Positions 26,791-36,787 of a DNA stretch of 64,000 nt are shown here, in pieces. The stretch's first letter is position 1, and the number at the start of each line of letters is the position of its first letter. The stretch is from Alphaproteobacteria bacterium. GTDB taxonomy: Bacteria; Pseudomonadota; Alphaproteobacteria; Rhizobiales; Rhizobiaceae. Location of the stretch: positions 62,001 through 126,000 of the forward strand of contig BOKV01000001.1 of the NCBI GenBank assembly GCA_016861165.1, given 5' to 3'. Under the pieces are notes generated by a model. The model did no database searches. It worked only from the letters and a program-made list of their open reading frames with translations, and was not told the DNA's origin. The position numbers were made by a program, and so were the translations under genes.

Positions 26791-27490
26791 AGGCCGACCG
26801 TCGGGCGCTCGCCCTCAGGCCCATGACGAGGGCGTTGACCGCCAGCGCCACGGCGAGCAGCACCATGCCGAGCGCCAGCGCCAGCGCCAGGTCGCCCTTC
26901 GATGTCTCCAGCGCGATCGCCGTCGTCATCACCCGGGTCAGATGGTCGATATTGCCGCCGACGATGATGACGGCGCCGACCTCGGCCACCGCCCGGCCGA
27001 AGCCGGCGAGCGCCACCGTCATCAGCGCGTGGCGGCCGTCGCCGATCAGCGCCCACACCGCCGTGCCCCGTGGCACGTTGAGCGACCGGAACTGCTCGTC
27101 ATATTCGGCGTGGAGGTCTTCGAGCACCTGGCGCGACAGCGCGATGACGATCGGCGCGACCAGGATGGTCTGGGCGACGATCATCGCGGTCGGCGTGTAG
27201 AGCAGGCCGAGCCAGCCGAGCGGGCCGGCGCGCGAGAAGTTGAGGTAGACGACCAGCCCGACGACCACCGGCGGCAGGCCCATCAGCGCGTTGACGATGA
27301 CGATCAGCGGCCCGCGCCCGGCGAAGCGGCCGATGGCGATCAGCGCACCGAGCGGCAGCCCGATCAGGCAGGCGATGGCCGTCGCCGACAGGCTGACGCG
27401 CAGCGACAGCAGCACGATCTCGATGAACCCGGCATCGCCGGACATCGCCAGGCTCAGCGCCATCCTTACCGCGTCGGCAAGATCCTGCAT
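26783..27490 (-). CDS. tupB: Tungstate ABC transporter permease
   Basis: Hydrophobic permease with ALMGLPPVVVGLVVYLNFSRAGPLGWLGLLYTPTAMI. Confidence 0.87.
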   Translation of the reverse strand: MQDLADAVRMALSLAMSGDAGFIEIVLLSLRVSLSATAIACLIGLPLGALIAIGRFAGRGPLIVIVNALMGLPPVVVGLVVYLNFSRAGPLGWLGLLYTPTAMIVAQTILVAPIVIALSRQVLEDLHAEYDEQFRSLNVPRGTAVWALIGDGRHALMTVALAGFGRAVAEVGAVIIVGGNIDHLTRVMTTAIALETSKGDLALALALGMVLLAVALAVNALVMGLRASARRSAYV

Positions 27491-27592
27491 CGACGACCCC
27501 GAGCGAACCCTTCCCGCGCAGACTAGCGCATGAAACCGCCAGGCGTACAAGCCGGCGCGGCGCGCGGGGTCGCTGCGGGAGCACCGCGCGCC

Positions 27593-28627
27593 TCAGCCGC
27601 CCTCGAAACCGCCCAGCACGCCGGCCACATTGGCGCCGATCTCCTCGACCGCGTAGCCGCCCTCGAGCACGAACAGCGTCGGCATGCCCAGCCGGGCGAT
27701 GCGCGCTCCGATCTCGGGATAGTGCTCGCTCTTCAGGTGAAAGCGGCTGATCGGGTCGTTCTCGAAGGTGTCGACGCCGAGGGAGACGACAAGAAAGTCG
27801 GGCGCGTAGGCGCCGATGCGGCTGCGCGCCTCTTCGAGCGCCTCGCGCCAGCGCGACCATTCGGTTCCCGGCGGCAGCGGGAAATTGTGGTTGAAGCCGT
27901 CGCCGTCGCCGGCACCCTCCTCGTCGCGATGGCCGAGGAAATAGGGGTACTCGTGCAGCGGGTCGGCATGGATGGAGACGACCTCGACGTCGGAGCGCTC
28001 GTAGAAGATTTCCTGCGTGCCGTTGCCGTGGTGGTAGTCGATGTCGAGGATGGCGACCCGCCCGGCGCCACGGTCGCGCAGCCACTGGGCGGCGATCGCC
28101 GCGTTGTTGAGGTAGCAGTAGCCGCCCATGAAGGAGGAGCCGGCATGATGGCCGGGCGGGCGGCAGAGCGCGAAGGCGGCCCGTTCGCCAGCCTCGATCA
28201 GCGCGGCGGCGGTCAGCGCCGTGTCACAGGAGGCCTTGATCGCCGCCCAGCTTCCGGCGACCAGATTGGCGCCGGCATCGAAGGAATAGTAGCCGAGCAG
28301 ACCGTCGACATGCCTGGGTGGCACGTCGCGGCGCAGGCCCGGCACCGGCCACACGAACGGCATGGTGACGGGCTCCTCGCGCCCCTCGGCCCGCCACAAT
28401 TCCCAGACCCGCGGCAGAAAGTCGACATAGTCGGAACGATGCACGCGCCTGGCCGCGGCAAGGTCGTGCTCGTCGGGCGAGACGATGGGCCCGAGTCCGG
28501 CCGCCGCGACCGCCTTGCGGACCATTTCGGCCCGCTCCGGGCACTCGAAGCCCGGCACGATGCGGCCCTCGTTCAGTTCGGTATGGCCGGCATGGCCGGC
28601 ATGTTTGGGCGAATAGACGGTCTTCAT
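27593..28627 (-). CDS. Histone deacetylase-family protein (acetylpolyamine amidohydrolase-like)
   Basis: RPPGHHAGSSFMGGYCYLNNAAIAAQ; ILDIDYHHGNGTQEIFYER. Confidence 0.92.
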   Translation of the reverse strand: MKTVYSPKHAGHAGHTELNEGRIVPGFECPERAEMVRKAVAAAGLGPIVSPDEHDLAAARRVHRSDYVDFLPRVWELWRAEGREEPVTMPFVWPVPGLRRDVPPRHVDGLLGYYSFDAGANLVAGSWAAIKASCDTALTAAALIEAGERAAFALCRPPGHHAGSSFMGGYCYLNNAAIAAQWLRDRGAGRVAILDIDYHHGNGTQEIFYERSDVEVVSIHADPLHEYPYFLGHRDEEGAGDGDGFNHNFPLPPGTEWSRWREALEEARSRIGAYAPDFLVVSLGVDTFENDPISRFHLKSEHYPEIGARIARLGMPTLFVLEGGYAVEEIGANVAGVLGGFEGG

Positions 28628-28658
28628 GTTCGCCTATGTAGCCGAACCGGCGCCGATG

Positions 28659-29621
28659 TCACGCCTTCGGTGCGCGAATGACCACGCGTTCGGGCAGCGG
28701 CACGAATTCGTCCTCGTCGCCAGGCGGCAGCCGGAAGCGGCCGCTCCGCCAGTCGGCCCGCGCCCACGCCTCCCTTGCCGCCTCGATCCGTTCGCGCGAG
28801 GAGGCGACGAAATTCCACCAGATGTGGCGCGGGCCGCCCAGCGTGTCACCGCCGAGCAGCATCAGCCGGGCACCGGTCTCGCCGGCCGTGAGCGTCATCG
28901 CGTCACCCGGCCGGAACACCATCATCCGGCCGGCGTCGAAGACCTGGCCGGCGATCGCGACGGCGCCTTCCAGCACGTAGGCGCCGCGATCCTCGTGATC
29001 GTCGGGAAGCGGGATGCGCGCGCCCGCGCGCAGCAGAACGTCGGCATAGAACATGCGGGTGAAGGTCGTGACCGGCGCGCGCTCGCCCCAGGCCTCGCCG
29101 AGGACGAGGCGGGCCCGCTTGCCCTCGCCATCGAGGACGGGCAGAGCCGCTTGCCCGTGGTGTTCGAAGGCGGGCTCCGTCTCCTCGAAGGCGTCGGGCA
29201 GCGCCACCCAGGTCTGGATGCCGAACACCCGGTGCGGGCGGCGGCGCTGCTCGGCGCCGGTGCGCTCCGAATGGGTGATGCCCCTGCCCGCCACCATCCA
29301 GTTGACGGCGCCAGGCCGGATCACCTGGTCGGTGCCGAGCGAATCGCGGTGGCGGAACTCGCCGTCGAACAGGTAGGTCACCGTGGCAAGGCCGATATGG
29401 GGGTGCGGGCGCACGTCGATGCCCTGCCCCGTCAGCAGTTCGGCCGGGCCCATCTGGTCGAAGAAGATGAACGGACCGACCATCTGGCGCTTCGGCGCCG
29501 GCAGCGCCCGGCGCACCGCAAAGCCGCCGATGTCGCGCGCCCGCGGGATGATCAGCGTCTCGATCGCGTCGAGGTCGCCGGCGCCCGGGCAGCGCGGTTC
29601 GAGCGCCGGGTTCCAGCTCAC
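28659..29621 (-). CDS. Pirin family protein
   Basis: FIFFDQMGPAELLTGQGIDVRPHPHIGLATVTYLFDGEFRHRDSLG; GTG start overlapping upstream stop. Confidence 0.92.
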   Translation of the reverse strand: MSWNPALEPRCPGAGDLDAIETLIIPRARDIGGFAVRRALPAPKRQMVGPFIFFDQMGPAELLTGQGIDVRPHPHIGLATVTYLFDGEFRHRDSLGTDQVIRPGAVNWMVAGRGITHSERTGAEQRRRPHRVFGIQTWVALPDAFEETEPAFEHHGQAALPVLDGEGKRARLVLGEAWGERAPVTTFTRMFYADVLLRAGARIPLPDDHEDRGAYVLEGAVAIAGQVFDAGRMMVFRPGDAMTLTAGETGARLMLLGGDTLGGPRHIWWNFVASSRERIEAAREAWARADWRSGRFRLPPGDEDEFVPLPERVVIRAPKA

Positions 29622-29941
29622 CCTTGCGCTCCCTTTGGTTGCGTGGCGCGGTCGAGCACGTCCGCCCATTCGGGATGACGGCGGAACTGCGCGGCGGCGA
29701 ACGGACAGAGCGGCAGGATCCTCCTGCCGGCGGCGCGGGCATCGGCCACCGCCCGGGCGACCAGCGCGGCGCCGACCCCCTTGCCGCGATAGGCATCGGG
29801 CACGCCGGTGTGCTCGATGATGATGCGCGTCGGGCCGGCCCTGGAGAAGACCAGTTCGGCCGGCGGCGCGCCATCGGCCTCGTAGAGGTAGCGGCCCTTA
29901 GTCTCGCTGTCCTGCAGCCGGATGTCGTTGTCCACGCTCAT
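29618..29941 (-). CDS. GNAT-like N-acetyltransferase (YjdJ-like)
   Basis: IIIEHTGVPDAYRGKGVGAALVARAVADARAAGRRILPLCPFAAAQFRRHPEW. Confidence 0.88.
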   Translation of the reverse strand: MSVDNDIRLQDSETKGRYLYEADGAPPAELVFSRAGPTRIIIEHTGVPDAYRGKGVGAALVARAVADARAAGRRILPLCPFAAAQFRRHPEWADVLDRATQPKGAQG

Positions 29942-30040
29942 GCTCCCTGTCTTGCCCGCTCCCGGCGCAGATCGGGCCCGCGGCCCGGCCATTCAAGGCA
30001 CCGGTGCCCGACAATCCGTCTCCGCCGCGTGAACGACGCA

Positions 30041-32479
30041 TCAGGCGCGCATCCTTTCCCCGCCCGGATCGTGGAGGGGGACGGCGGTCACTCGCGCCGG
30101 CAGAAGCTGGCCGTTGATCTCGACCTCCAGCGCGGTGCCGTGGGCGGTCAGCGTGGCGGGCACGTAGCCGAGCGCCATCGACTTCGCCACGTGGTGGGCA
30201 AAGCCGCCCGAGGAGACGTGGCCGACGCATCGGCCGTCCTTCAGGATCGCTTCATCGCCGACGACGTCGCGCTCGGGACTGTCGACGACCAGCGTGACCA
30301 GCTTGCGGTCCGGGCCGGCCTCCTTTTCGGCGAGCGCTGCCTCGCGGCCGACGAACTGCTTTTCCCAATCGATGAAGGCGTCGAGGCCGGACTGGGCGGC
30401 GGTGAAGTCGGGCCGGTAGTCAAGCGTCCACACGCCCCAGTTCTTCTCAAGCCTCAGCGACATCAGCGCGCGGGCGCCGTAGGGCCGGAGGCCGAGTTCG
30501 CCGCCGGCATCGCGCACCGCCTCGAACAGGCGCAACTGATAATGCGGCGCGCAGTAGAGCTCGTAGCCCAGCTCGCCCGAAAACGAGATGCGCGCCAGGA
30601 TCACCGGCACGCCGCCGACGAAGGCGCGGCGGATGTCGCGGAAGCGCAGGGCCGCGTTGGACACGTCGTCGCGGGTAATGCGCGCCAGCAGTTCGCGCGA
30701 ACGGGGACCGGAGATGGCGATGCCGTGCAGCGCGTCGGAGAGGTTGCGATAGTTGACGCCCGCAGCCGGCAGATTTGCCTCGAACCAGCGCCGGTGCATC
30801 TCCTGGGCCGCGCCGGAGCCGAATATCATGAAGTGTTCGTCGCCAAGACATCCGACCGTCAGGTCCCCATGCAGCCGGCCCTTCGGCGTCAGCATCGGCG
30901 TCAGCGCAAGGCGGCCCGGCTTCGGCAGCCGCCCCGCCAGCAGCCGGTCGAGGAAGGCGCGCGCGCCGGGGCCGGTGAACTCGTGCTTGGCGAAATTGGC
31001 GATCTCGATGGCGCCGACCGCCTCGCGCACCGCGCGCACCTCGCGCGCCACATAGGCATGCGCCCGCGAACGGCCGAAGGTCGGCTCCTCATGGGCGTCG
31101 TCCGGACCGTCGGCGAACCAAAGCGCGTGCTCGAGACCGAAGCTGGTGCCCATCACCGCGCCGGCGCCGACCAGCCGGTCGTAGAGCGCCGTCGTCTTCT
31201 GGCGCCGGCCCTTGGGCAGCGTCTCGTTGGGAAAGGTCATGACGAACCGGCGCTCGTAGTTCTCCGACGACTTGACCGTTCCCCAGTCCGGCGTGGCGAA
31301 GTCGCCGAAGCGGGCGATGTCCATCGCCCACACGTCGATCTCCGGCTCGCCATCGATCATCCACTCGGCGAGGCACTTGCCGACGCCGCCGGCCTGGCAG
31401 AAGCCGGCCATGACGCCGACGGCCGCCCAGTAATTGGTCATGCCGGGCACCGGACCGATCATCGGGTTGCCGTCCGGGCCGAAGGTGAACGGGCCGTTGA
31501 CGACGTTCTTGATGCCGGCCCGGCCGATCGCCGGCAGGCGCTCGAACGCCAGTTCTAGCCGGTCGGCGACCCGGTCGAGGTCGGGCGCCAGCAGTTCATG
31601 GCCGAAATCGGCCGGCGTGCCCTCGACGCGCCAGGGTGTCGAGCGCGGCTCATAGGTGCCGAGCAGCATGCCCTGGCGCTCCTGGCGGAAATAGATGTTG
31701 GCCTCGTAGTCGATACCGGCCGGCAGTCGCTGGTCGCCGCGCTCGACGAGCTCGGCAATCGGCTCGGTGATCAGATAGTGGTGCTCCATCGGCTGCACCG
31801 GCAGATGGAGGCCGGCCATGCGGCCGACCTCGCGCGCCCACAGCCCGGCCGCGTTGACAACGATCTCGGCATGAACGGTGCCGTGCGGCGTCACCACGTC
31901 CCAGCCGCCATCGCGGCGCTGGCGGGTTTCGACCACCGGCGTGCGGGTGAAATAGCTTGCGCCATGGATGCGTGCCGAGCGGGCATAGGCGTGGGTGACG
32001 CCAGCCGGATCGATGTCGCCGTCGAGCGGGTCCCACAGCGCGGCGATGTAGTGCCTCGGATCGATCAGCGGATGGCGGCGGGCGGCCTCCTCGACCGAGA
32101 TGAATTCCTGGTCGAGCCCCATGTAGCGCGCCTTGGAGCGCTCGCGCTTGAGGTAGTCGTGCCAGACCTCGTTGGACGCAAGATAGAAACCGCCGGTGGC
32201 GTGCATGCCGACCGACTGGCCCGAGGTCGCCTCGATCTCCTTGTAGAGATTGATGGTGTAGCCCTGCAGGCGCGAGATGTTGGGGTCGGACGAGATGGTG
32301 TGGATCTGGCCGGCCGCGTGCCAGCTCGAGCCGGAAGTGAGCTCCATGCGTTCGAGCAGGACGACATCCTTCCAGCCGAATTTCGACAGGTGGAAAAGGA
32401 TCGAGCAGCCGACGACCCCGCCGCCGATGATGACGACCCTGGCATGGGTCGGCAGCTTCTTCTCCTCGCTCATCAGCAT
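30041..32479 (-). CDS. Dimethylglycine/sarcosine dehydrogenase-like FAD oxidoreductase with GcvT domain
   Basis: VVIIGGGVVGCSILFHLSKFGWKDVVLLER; LTSGSSWHAAGQIH; C-terminal GcvT-like region. Confidence 0.88.
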   Translation of the reverse strand: MLMSEEKKLPTHARVVIIGGGVVGCSILFHLSKFGWKDVVLLERMELTSGSSWHAAGQIHTISSDPNISRLQGYTINLYKEIEATSGQSVGMHATGGFYLASNEVWHDYLKRERSKARYMGLDQEFISVEEAARRHPLIDPRHYIAALWDPLDGDIDPAGVTHAYARSARIHGASYFTRTPVVETRQRRDGGWDVVTPHGTVHAEIVVNAAGLWAREVGRMAGLHLPVQPMEHHYLITEPIAELVERGDQRLPAGIDYEANIYFRQERQGMLLGTYEPRSTPWRVEGTPADFGHELLAPDLDRVADRLELAFERLPAIGRAGIKNVVNGPFTFGPDGNPMIGPVPGMTNYWAAVGVMAGFCQAGGVGKCLAEWMIDGEPEIDVWAMDIARFGDFATPDWGTVKSSENYERRFVMTFPNETLPKGRRQKTTALYDRLVGAGAVMGTSFGLEHALWFADGPDDAHEEPTFGRSRAHAYVAREVRAVREAVGAIEIANFAKHEFTGPGARAFLDRLLAGRLPKPGRLALTPMLTPKGRLHGDLTVGCLGDEHFMIFGSGAAQEMHRRWFEANLPAAGVNYRNLSDALHGIAISGPRSRELLARITRDDVSNAALRFRDIRRAFVGGVPVILARISFSGELGYELYCAPHYQLRLFEAVRDAGGELGLRPYGARALMSLRLEKNWGVWTLDYRPDFTAAQSGLDAFIDWEKQFVGREAALAEKEAGPDRKLVTLVVDSPERDVVGDEAILKDGRCVGHVSSGGFAHHVAKSMALGYVPATLTAHGTALEVEINGQLLPARVTAVPLHDPGGERMRA

Positions 32480-32579
32480 CGCCCCCTAGCCGGACCGGTG
32501 AAGGCTCAGGCTAGCAGGCGGCCGGCGCGGCGTCTTGGCTCCAATGCGACGCCGGCCGGCATTTGCCCGTCCCGCGCCG

Positions 32580-33779
32580 TCAGTGCTGGCCGATCGTCGC
32601 CAGCATCTGGCGGAACCAGTCGACTTCGGGGTCGAAGGGCTTGCCGCCCCTGACGCGCGACAGTTCGATTGCGCGCAGTTCGCCGCCGCGTTCCAGGTCG
32701 TGGCCGACGAGGCCGGAAACGCCATCGAGCGCGCTGTCGATCGCCACCCGCGCCATCGCCGCGATCAGCTCGCGGTCCTTGCCGTTGGCCGCCGCCGACC
32801 GGGCGAAATAGCCCGATTTCTGCACCAGCACGCGCTCGGCACCGATGCGCGGCCCCAGCATCTCGCCGAGCCGGGCGCCAACATTGATCTTGTCGAGGGC
32901 GACATGGCCGAACGCGTCGCGCTCGACCCTGCCGCCGCCGGCGATGATCTCGGCGACGATGTTCTCGGCATTGGCGCCCTCGCTGACGAAGATGGCCACG
33001 CTGTCCTTGCGCGCCATCACCTCGGCGAGCCGCTCGGCCTCGGCCGCGATCTCGAAGGGCGCCTCGGGCACGTAAACGGCGTCGATGTCCATGTGCGCGC
33101 GCGTCAGGTTGAACTCGGGCAGGAAGGCGCGGGCGGCAAGTCGCTCGCGATAGGCGCGCGCCGTCTGCGCGGTCAGCCAGCCGCTCAGGCGGCCCATCAC
33201 CTCGTGGACGAGCAGGGTGCGCGGCGCGGCCGAGTGCTCGTTGCCGAAATTCTCGAAGAAGATGGCCCCCTGCTCGGCCGCCGTCAGCGCGCCCATCGAC
33301 TGGGCCACCGGCACGATGTCGTTGTCGACGGTCTTGGGCAGCCCGACCACCGTCAGCCGGTGGCCGGTGGCGGCCAGGTGGCTCGCCAGTTCGGCGGCCG
33401 TGGTCGAGGTGTCGTCGCCGCCGATCGTGTGCAGGATGGTGATTCCGTCGCGGGCAAGCTGGCCGGCAGCGACCTCGAGCGGCACCTCGCCCTCCTTCAC
33501 CAGGCCGCGGCGCACGCAGTCGGTGACATTCGACAGCTTGACCCGGCTGTTGCCGAGCGGCGAGCCGCCGTGGCCGTGCAGGACGTGGACGCGCTCGCGC
33601 ACCACGGCCGTCACTGGCAGCGAGCGGCCCTGGAGCAGCCCGGCATAGCCGCCGAGATAGCCGATCATCTCGATGGTCGGGTCGATGCGGCTGTAACCGG
33701 AGATCAGTTCCGCCACGGCCGAGGACAGGCAAGGCGCCAGCCCGCCGGCGGTCAGCATCGCGACTTTGTGCCTGGTCAT
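32580..33779 (-). CDS. PPi-type 6-phosphofructokinase
   Basis: MTRHKVAMLTAGGLAPCLSSAV; TIGGDDTSTTAAELA; GLPKTVDNDI. Confidence 0.87.
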   Translation of the reverse strand: MTRHKVAMLTAGGLAPCLSSAVAELISGYSRIDPTIEMIGYLGGYAGLLQGRSLPVTAVVRERVHVLHGHGGSPLGNSRVKLSNVTDCVRRGLVKEGEVPLEVAAGQLARDGITILHTIGGDDTSTTAAELASHLAATGHRLTVVGLPKTVDNDIVPVAQSMGALTAAEQGAIFFENFGNEHSAAPRTLLVHEVMGRLSGWLTAQTARAYRERLAARAFLPEFNLTRAHMDIDAVYVPEAPFEIAAEAERLAEVMARKDSVAIFVSEGANAENIVAEIIAGGGRVERDAFGHVALDKINVGARLGEMLGPRIGAERVLVQKSGYFARSAAANGKDRELIAAMARVAIDSALDGVSGLVGHDLERGGELRAIELSRVRGGKPFDPEVDWFRQMLATIGQH

Positions 33780-33798
33780 CACACCTGGGAATGCGTGA

Positions 33799-33812
33799 TT
33801 AAATCGATTTGA
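33799..33812. promoter_or_regulatory. Palindrome upstream of phosphofructokinase
   Basis: AAATCGATTT (33801-33810) perfect palindrome within ATTAAATCGATTTGAT. Confidence 0.35.
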
Positions 33813-34012
33813 TTTCTCTACCATACGGATAGCGGCGGCGCCGTTCAAGCCTGTGCGGCGATCGGACGGCATCGGTCGCGGTGGTGGATGTTGCAGTGCA
33901 ACAAAAACCGTGTAGGCTCGCCCGGGCGGGTCGGACAATTGCGTCGCGCCCGCATGTTGGCCGCATTTCGGCCCGACAGAACCTCAGATTGCCCCACCGG
34001 AGCCCGTCGCCG

Positions 34013-36703
34013 ATGACCATCCGCAACCTCGACAAGGCCTTCAATCCCGGTTCACTGGCCGTCATCGGCGGGTCGCAGCGTGCCGGCTCGGTCGGCCAGG
34101 TGGTGCTCGCCAACATCCTCGCGGCGGGTTTTGCCGGAGCGGTTTGGCCGGTAAACCCGAAATATGGCGAGGTGCAGGGTCTGCGCTGCTTCGCCCGGGT
34201 GGAAGACCTGCCGCAGGCGCCGGACCTTGCGGTGATCGTAACGCCGGCCGCCACCGTGCCGGGCCTGATCGGCGAACTGGCGGCCATGGGTACGCGCGCC
34301 GCCGTCGTGCTGACCGCCGGCATCACCGAATCCAACGGCCTGCGCCGGGAGATGCTGGAAGCCACGCGAGACAGCCTGTTCCGCATCATCGGCCCCAATG
34401 TGCTCGGCCTGATCCTGCCGCATCTGAAGCTCAACGCCAGCTTCTCGCACATGAACGCCAATGCCGGCGGGCTGGCGCTGCTGTCGCAGTCGGGCGCCAT
34501 GGTCACCTCGATCATCGACTGGGCCGCCGACAAGCAGATCGGCTTTTCGGCGCTGGTCTCGCTAGGCGACCAGGCCGATGTCGACGTCGGCGACTGCCTC
34601 GACATGCTGGCCAATGACCGGCGCACGCGGGCGATCCTGATGTATCTGGAGTCGGTGCCGAGTCCGCGCAAATTCCTGTCGGCGGCGCGCGCCGCCTCGC
34701 GGCTGAAGCCGGTCATCGCCATCAAGGCCGGGCGCAACGCCCAGGCGGCACAGGCGGCGGCCACCCACACCGGTGCGCTTGCCGGCATGGATGCCGCCGT
34801 CGATGCCGCGCTCGAACGGGCGGGCGTACTGCGCGTGGCCACGCTGGAGGAGCTGTTCGACGCGGCCGAGATCACCACCCGCTTCCGCCCGCTCGACAAT
34901 TCGCGGCTCGCTATCGTGACCAATGGCGGCGGCGCCGGCGTGCTCGCCGTCGATCATCTCGCCGACACCTCGGCGACGCTCGCCGAACTGGCACCGCAGA
35001 CCATCACCCGCCTCGATGAAGTGCTGCCGGCGACCTGGTCGCGCGCCAATCCGATCGACATCATCGGCGACGCGCCCCCCGAGCGCTACCGCGTAGCGGT
35101 GGAGGCCGCCGCCGCCGACCCCGGCGCCGATTCGGTGCTGGTGATGAACTGCCCGACCGCGCTCGCCTCCCCGGTCGACGCAGCCGCGGCGATCGCGGCC
35201 CTGGCCGAGGACGGCATGGTCGCCGGCAAGCCGGTGCTCGCCTGCTGGCTCGGCGACCATTCGGCGCGGGCCGCCCGCGCCATCCTGCAGAAGGCCGGCA
35301 TCGCCAGTTTCAACACGCCGGATGACGCGGTTGCCGCGCACGACTTCATGTCGAAATGGTCGCGCGCCCAGGCCGCGCTGGCCCGCGTTCCCGAAACGCG
35401 CAGCGAGGACGTGAGCGGCCAGCGCGCCGTCGTAGGCGACATCCTGCACAAGGTCGCCGCCGACGGGCGCGCCATGCTGGACGAGCCGGAGGCCAAGGCG
35501 GTGGTCGCCGCCTACGGCGTCCCGGTGCCCGAAACCGTCGTCGCCGCCGACCTCGACGCGGTCGAGAAGGCGGCGGCGCGGATGCTGAAACAGGGCGGAC
35601 GGCTGGTGGTCAAGGTGCTGTCGCACCGCGTTTCCCACAAGTCGGACGTCGGCGGCGTCGTTCTCAACATACGCAGCCCGACCGAGGCGCGCGCCGCCGC
35701 CTATGGCATCGCCCAGCGCTTCGCCGAGTTCCTGCCGGGCCAGGCGCCTGAGGGCTACGCCGTGCAGCCTATGGTCGAGCGGCCACGGGCGGTGGAGACC
35801 ATCGTCGGTGTCGCACGCGATCCCGTGTTCGGACCGGTGATCATGTTCGGCGCCGGCGGCACGGCGGTGGAAGTGCTGCGCGATACCGCCATGGCGCTGC
35901 CGCCGCTCGACGACCTGCTCGGACGCGATCTCGTCGCGCGCACCCGCATCGGCCGGCTGCTGGCCGGCTATCGCGACGTACCACCGGCCGACATCGCCGC
36001 CCTCGTCGACGCGCTGATCGGGGTCTCGCAGCTCGTCGTCGACTTCCCGGCCATCTCGTCGATCGACATCAACCCGCTGCTGGCCGACGCCGGTGGTATC
36101 GTCGCGCTCGACGCCCGCGTCGCCATCGACGCGGCGCGCGTCGGCGAATCAGGGCCGAACCCCGATCTGCCGATCCGGCCCTACCCGGCCGACTGGATGC
36201 GCACGATCACGGTCGACCGCCGGCACCGTTTCGACGTGCGCCCGATCAAGCCGGTCGACATCCGCCTCTACCCGCCCTTCTTCGAACATGTGACGCCGGA
36301 GGACCTGCGCCTGCGCTTCCTGTCGCCACGGCGCCATTTCACCGAGGAGATGCTGAAGCGGCTGACCCAGATCGACTACGAACGCGAGATGGCCTTCGTC
36401 GCCCTGCCGCAAGGACGCGACGAGATGGCGGCGATCGCGCGGCTGGCGGCCGACCCGGACCGCGAGACGGCCGAGTTCGGTCTGCTGGTGCGCTCCGACC
36501 TGCAGGGCCACGGCCTCGGCCGCGAACTGCTCAGGCTGTTGGTCGAATATGCCACCGCCGAGGGAATCGGCCGCATCGAGGGCCATGTCCTGGCCGAGAA
36601 CCGCAAGATGCTCGCCTTGTGCCGCGAACTGGGGTTTGCCATAGCCCGCATGCCCGACGAGCCGGGTGTCACGCTGGTGACGATCGCAACGCGCGACGCA
36701 TGA
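34013..36703 (+). CDS. Acyl-CoA synthetase (NDP-forming)/GNAT fusion protein
   Basis: N-terminal CoA-binding (SLAVIGGSQRAGSVGQVVLANILAAGF), ATP-grasp region, C-terminal GNAT (FGLLVRSDLQGHGLGRELLRLLVEYA). Confidence 0.9.
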   Translation: MTIRNLDKAFNPGSLAVIGGSQRAGSVGQVVLANILAAGFAGAVWPVNPKYGEVQGLRCFARVEDLPQAPDLAVIVTPAATVPGLIGELAAMGTRAAVVLTAGITESNGLRREMLEATRDSLFRIIGPNVLGLILPHLKLNASFSHMNANAGGLALLSQSGAMVTSIIDWAADKQIGFSALVSLGDQADVDVGDCLDMLANDRRTRAILMYLESVPSPRKFLSAARAASRLKPVIAIKAGRNAQAAQAAATHTGALAGMDAAVDAALERAGVLRVATLEELFDAAEITTRFRPLDNSRLAIVTNGGGAGVLAVDHLADTSATLAELAPQTITRLDEVLPATWSRANPIDIIGDAPPERYRVAVEAAAADPGADSVLVMNCPTALASPVDAAAAIAALAEDGMVAGKPVLACWLGDHSARAARAILQKAGIASFNTPDDAVAAHDFMSKWSRAQAALARVPETRSEDVSGQRAVVGDILHKVAADGRAMLDEPEAKAVVAAYGVPVPETVVAADLDAVEKAAARMLKQGGRLVVKVLSHRVSHKSDVGGVVLNIRSPTEARAAAYGIAQRFAEFLPGQAPEGYAVQPMVERPRAVETIVGVARDPVFGPVIMFGAGGTAVEVLRDTAMALPPLDDLLGRDLVARTRIGRLLAGYRDVPPADIAALVDALIGVSQLVVDFPAISSIDINPLLADAGGIVALDARVAIDAARVGESGPNPDLPIRPYPADWMRTITVDRRHRFDVRPIKPVDIRLYPPFFEHVTPEDLRLRFLSPRRHFTEEMLKRLTQIDYEREMAFVALPQGRDEMAAIARLAADPDRETAEFGLLVRSDLQGHGLGRELLRLLVEYATAEGIGRIEGHVLAENRKMLALCRELGFAIARMPDEPGVTLVTIATRDA

Positions 36704-36787
36704 TCCGGCAGTATCGCCGCAGCCCGGCGATTTCAACTTCGGCGCGCCTCCCGTAAGCTGGCGGCACGAACAGCGACCACCCGGCCC

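Noticed and set aside
30041-32479. LigM-type aromatic O-demethylase
   Set aside because: Although a GcvT domain is present, the protein has a full N-terminal FAD amine-oxidase half typical of DMGDH/sarcosine dehydrogenases
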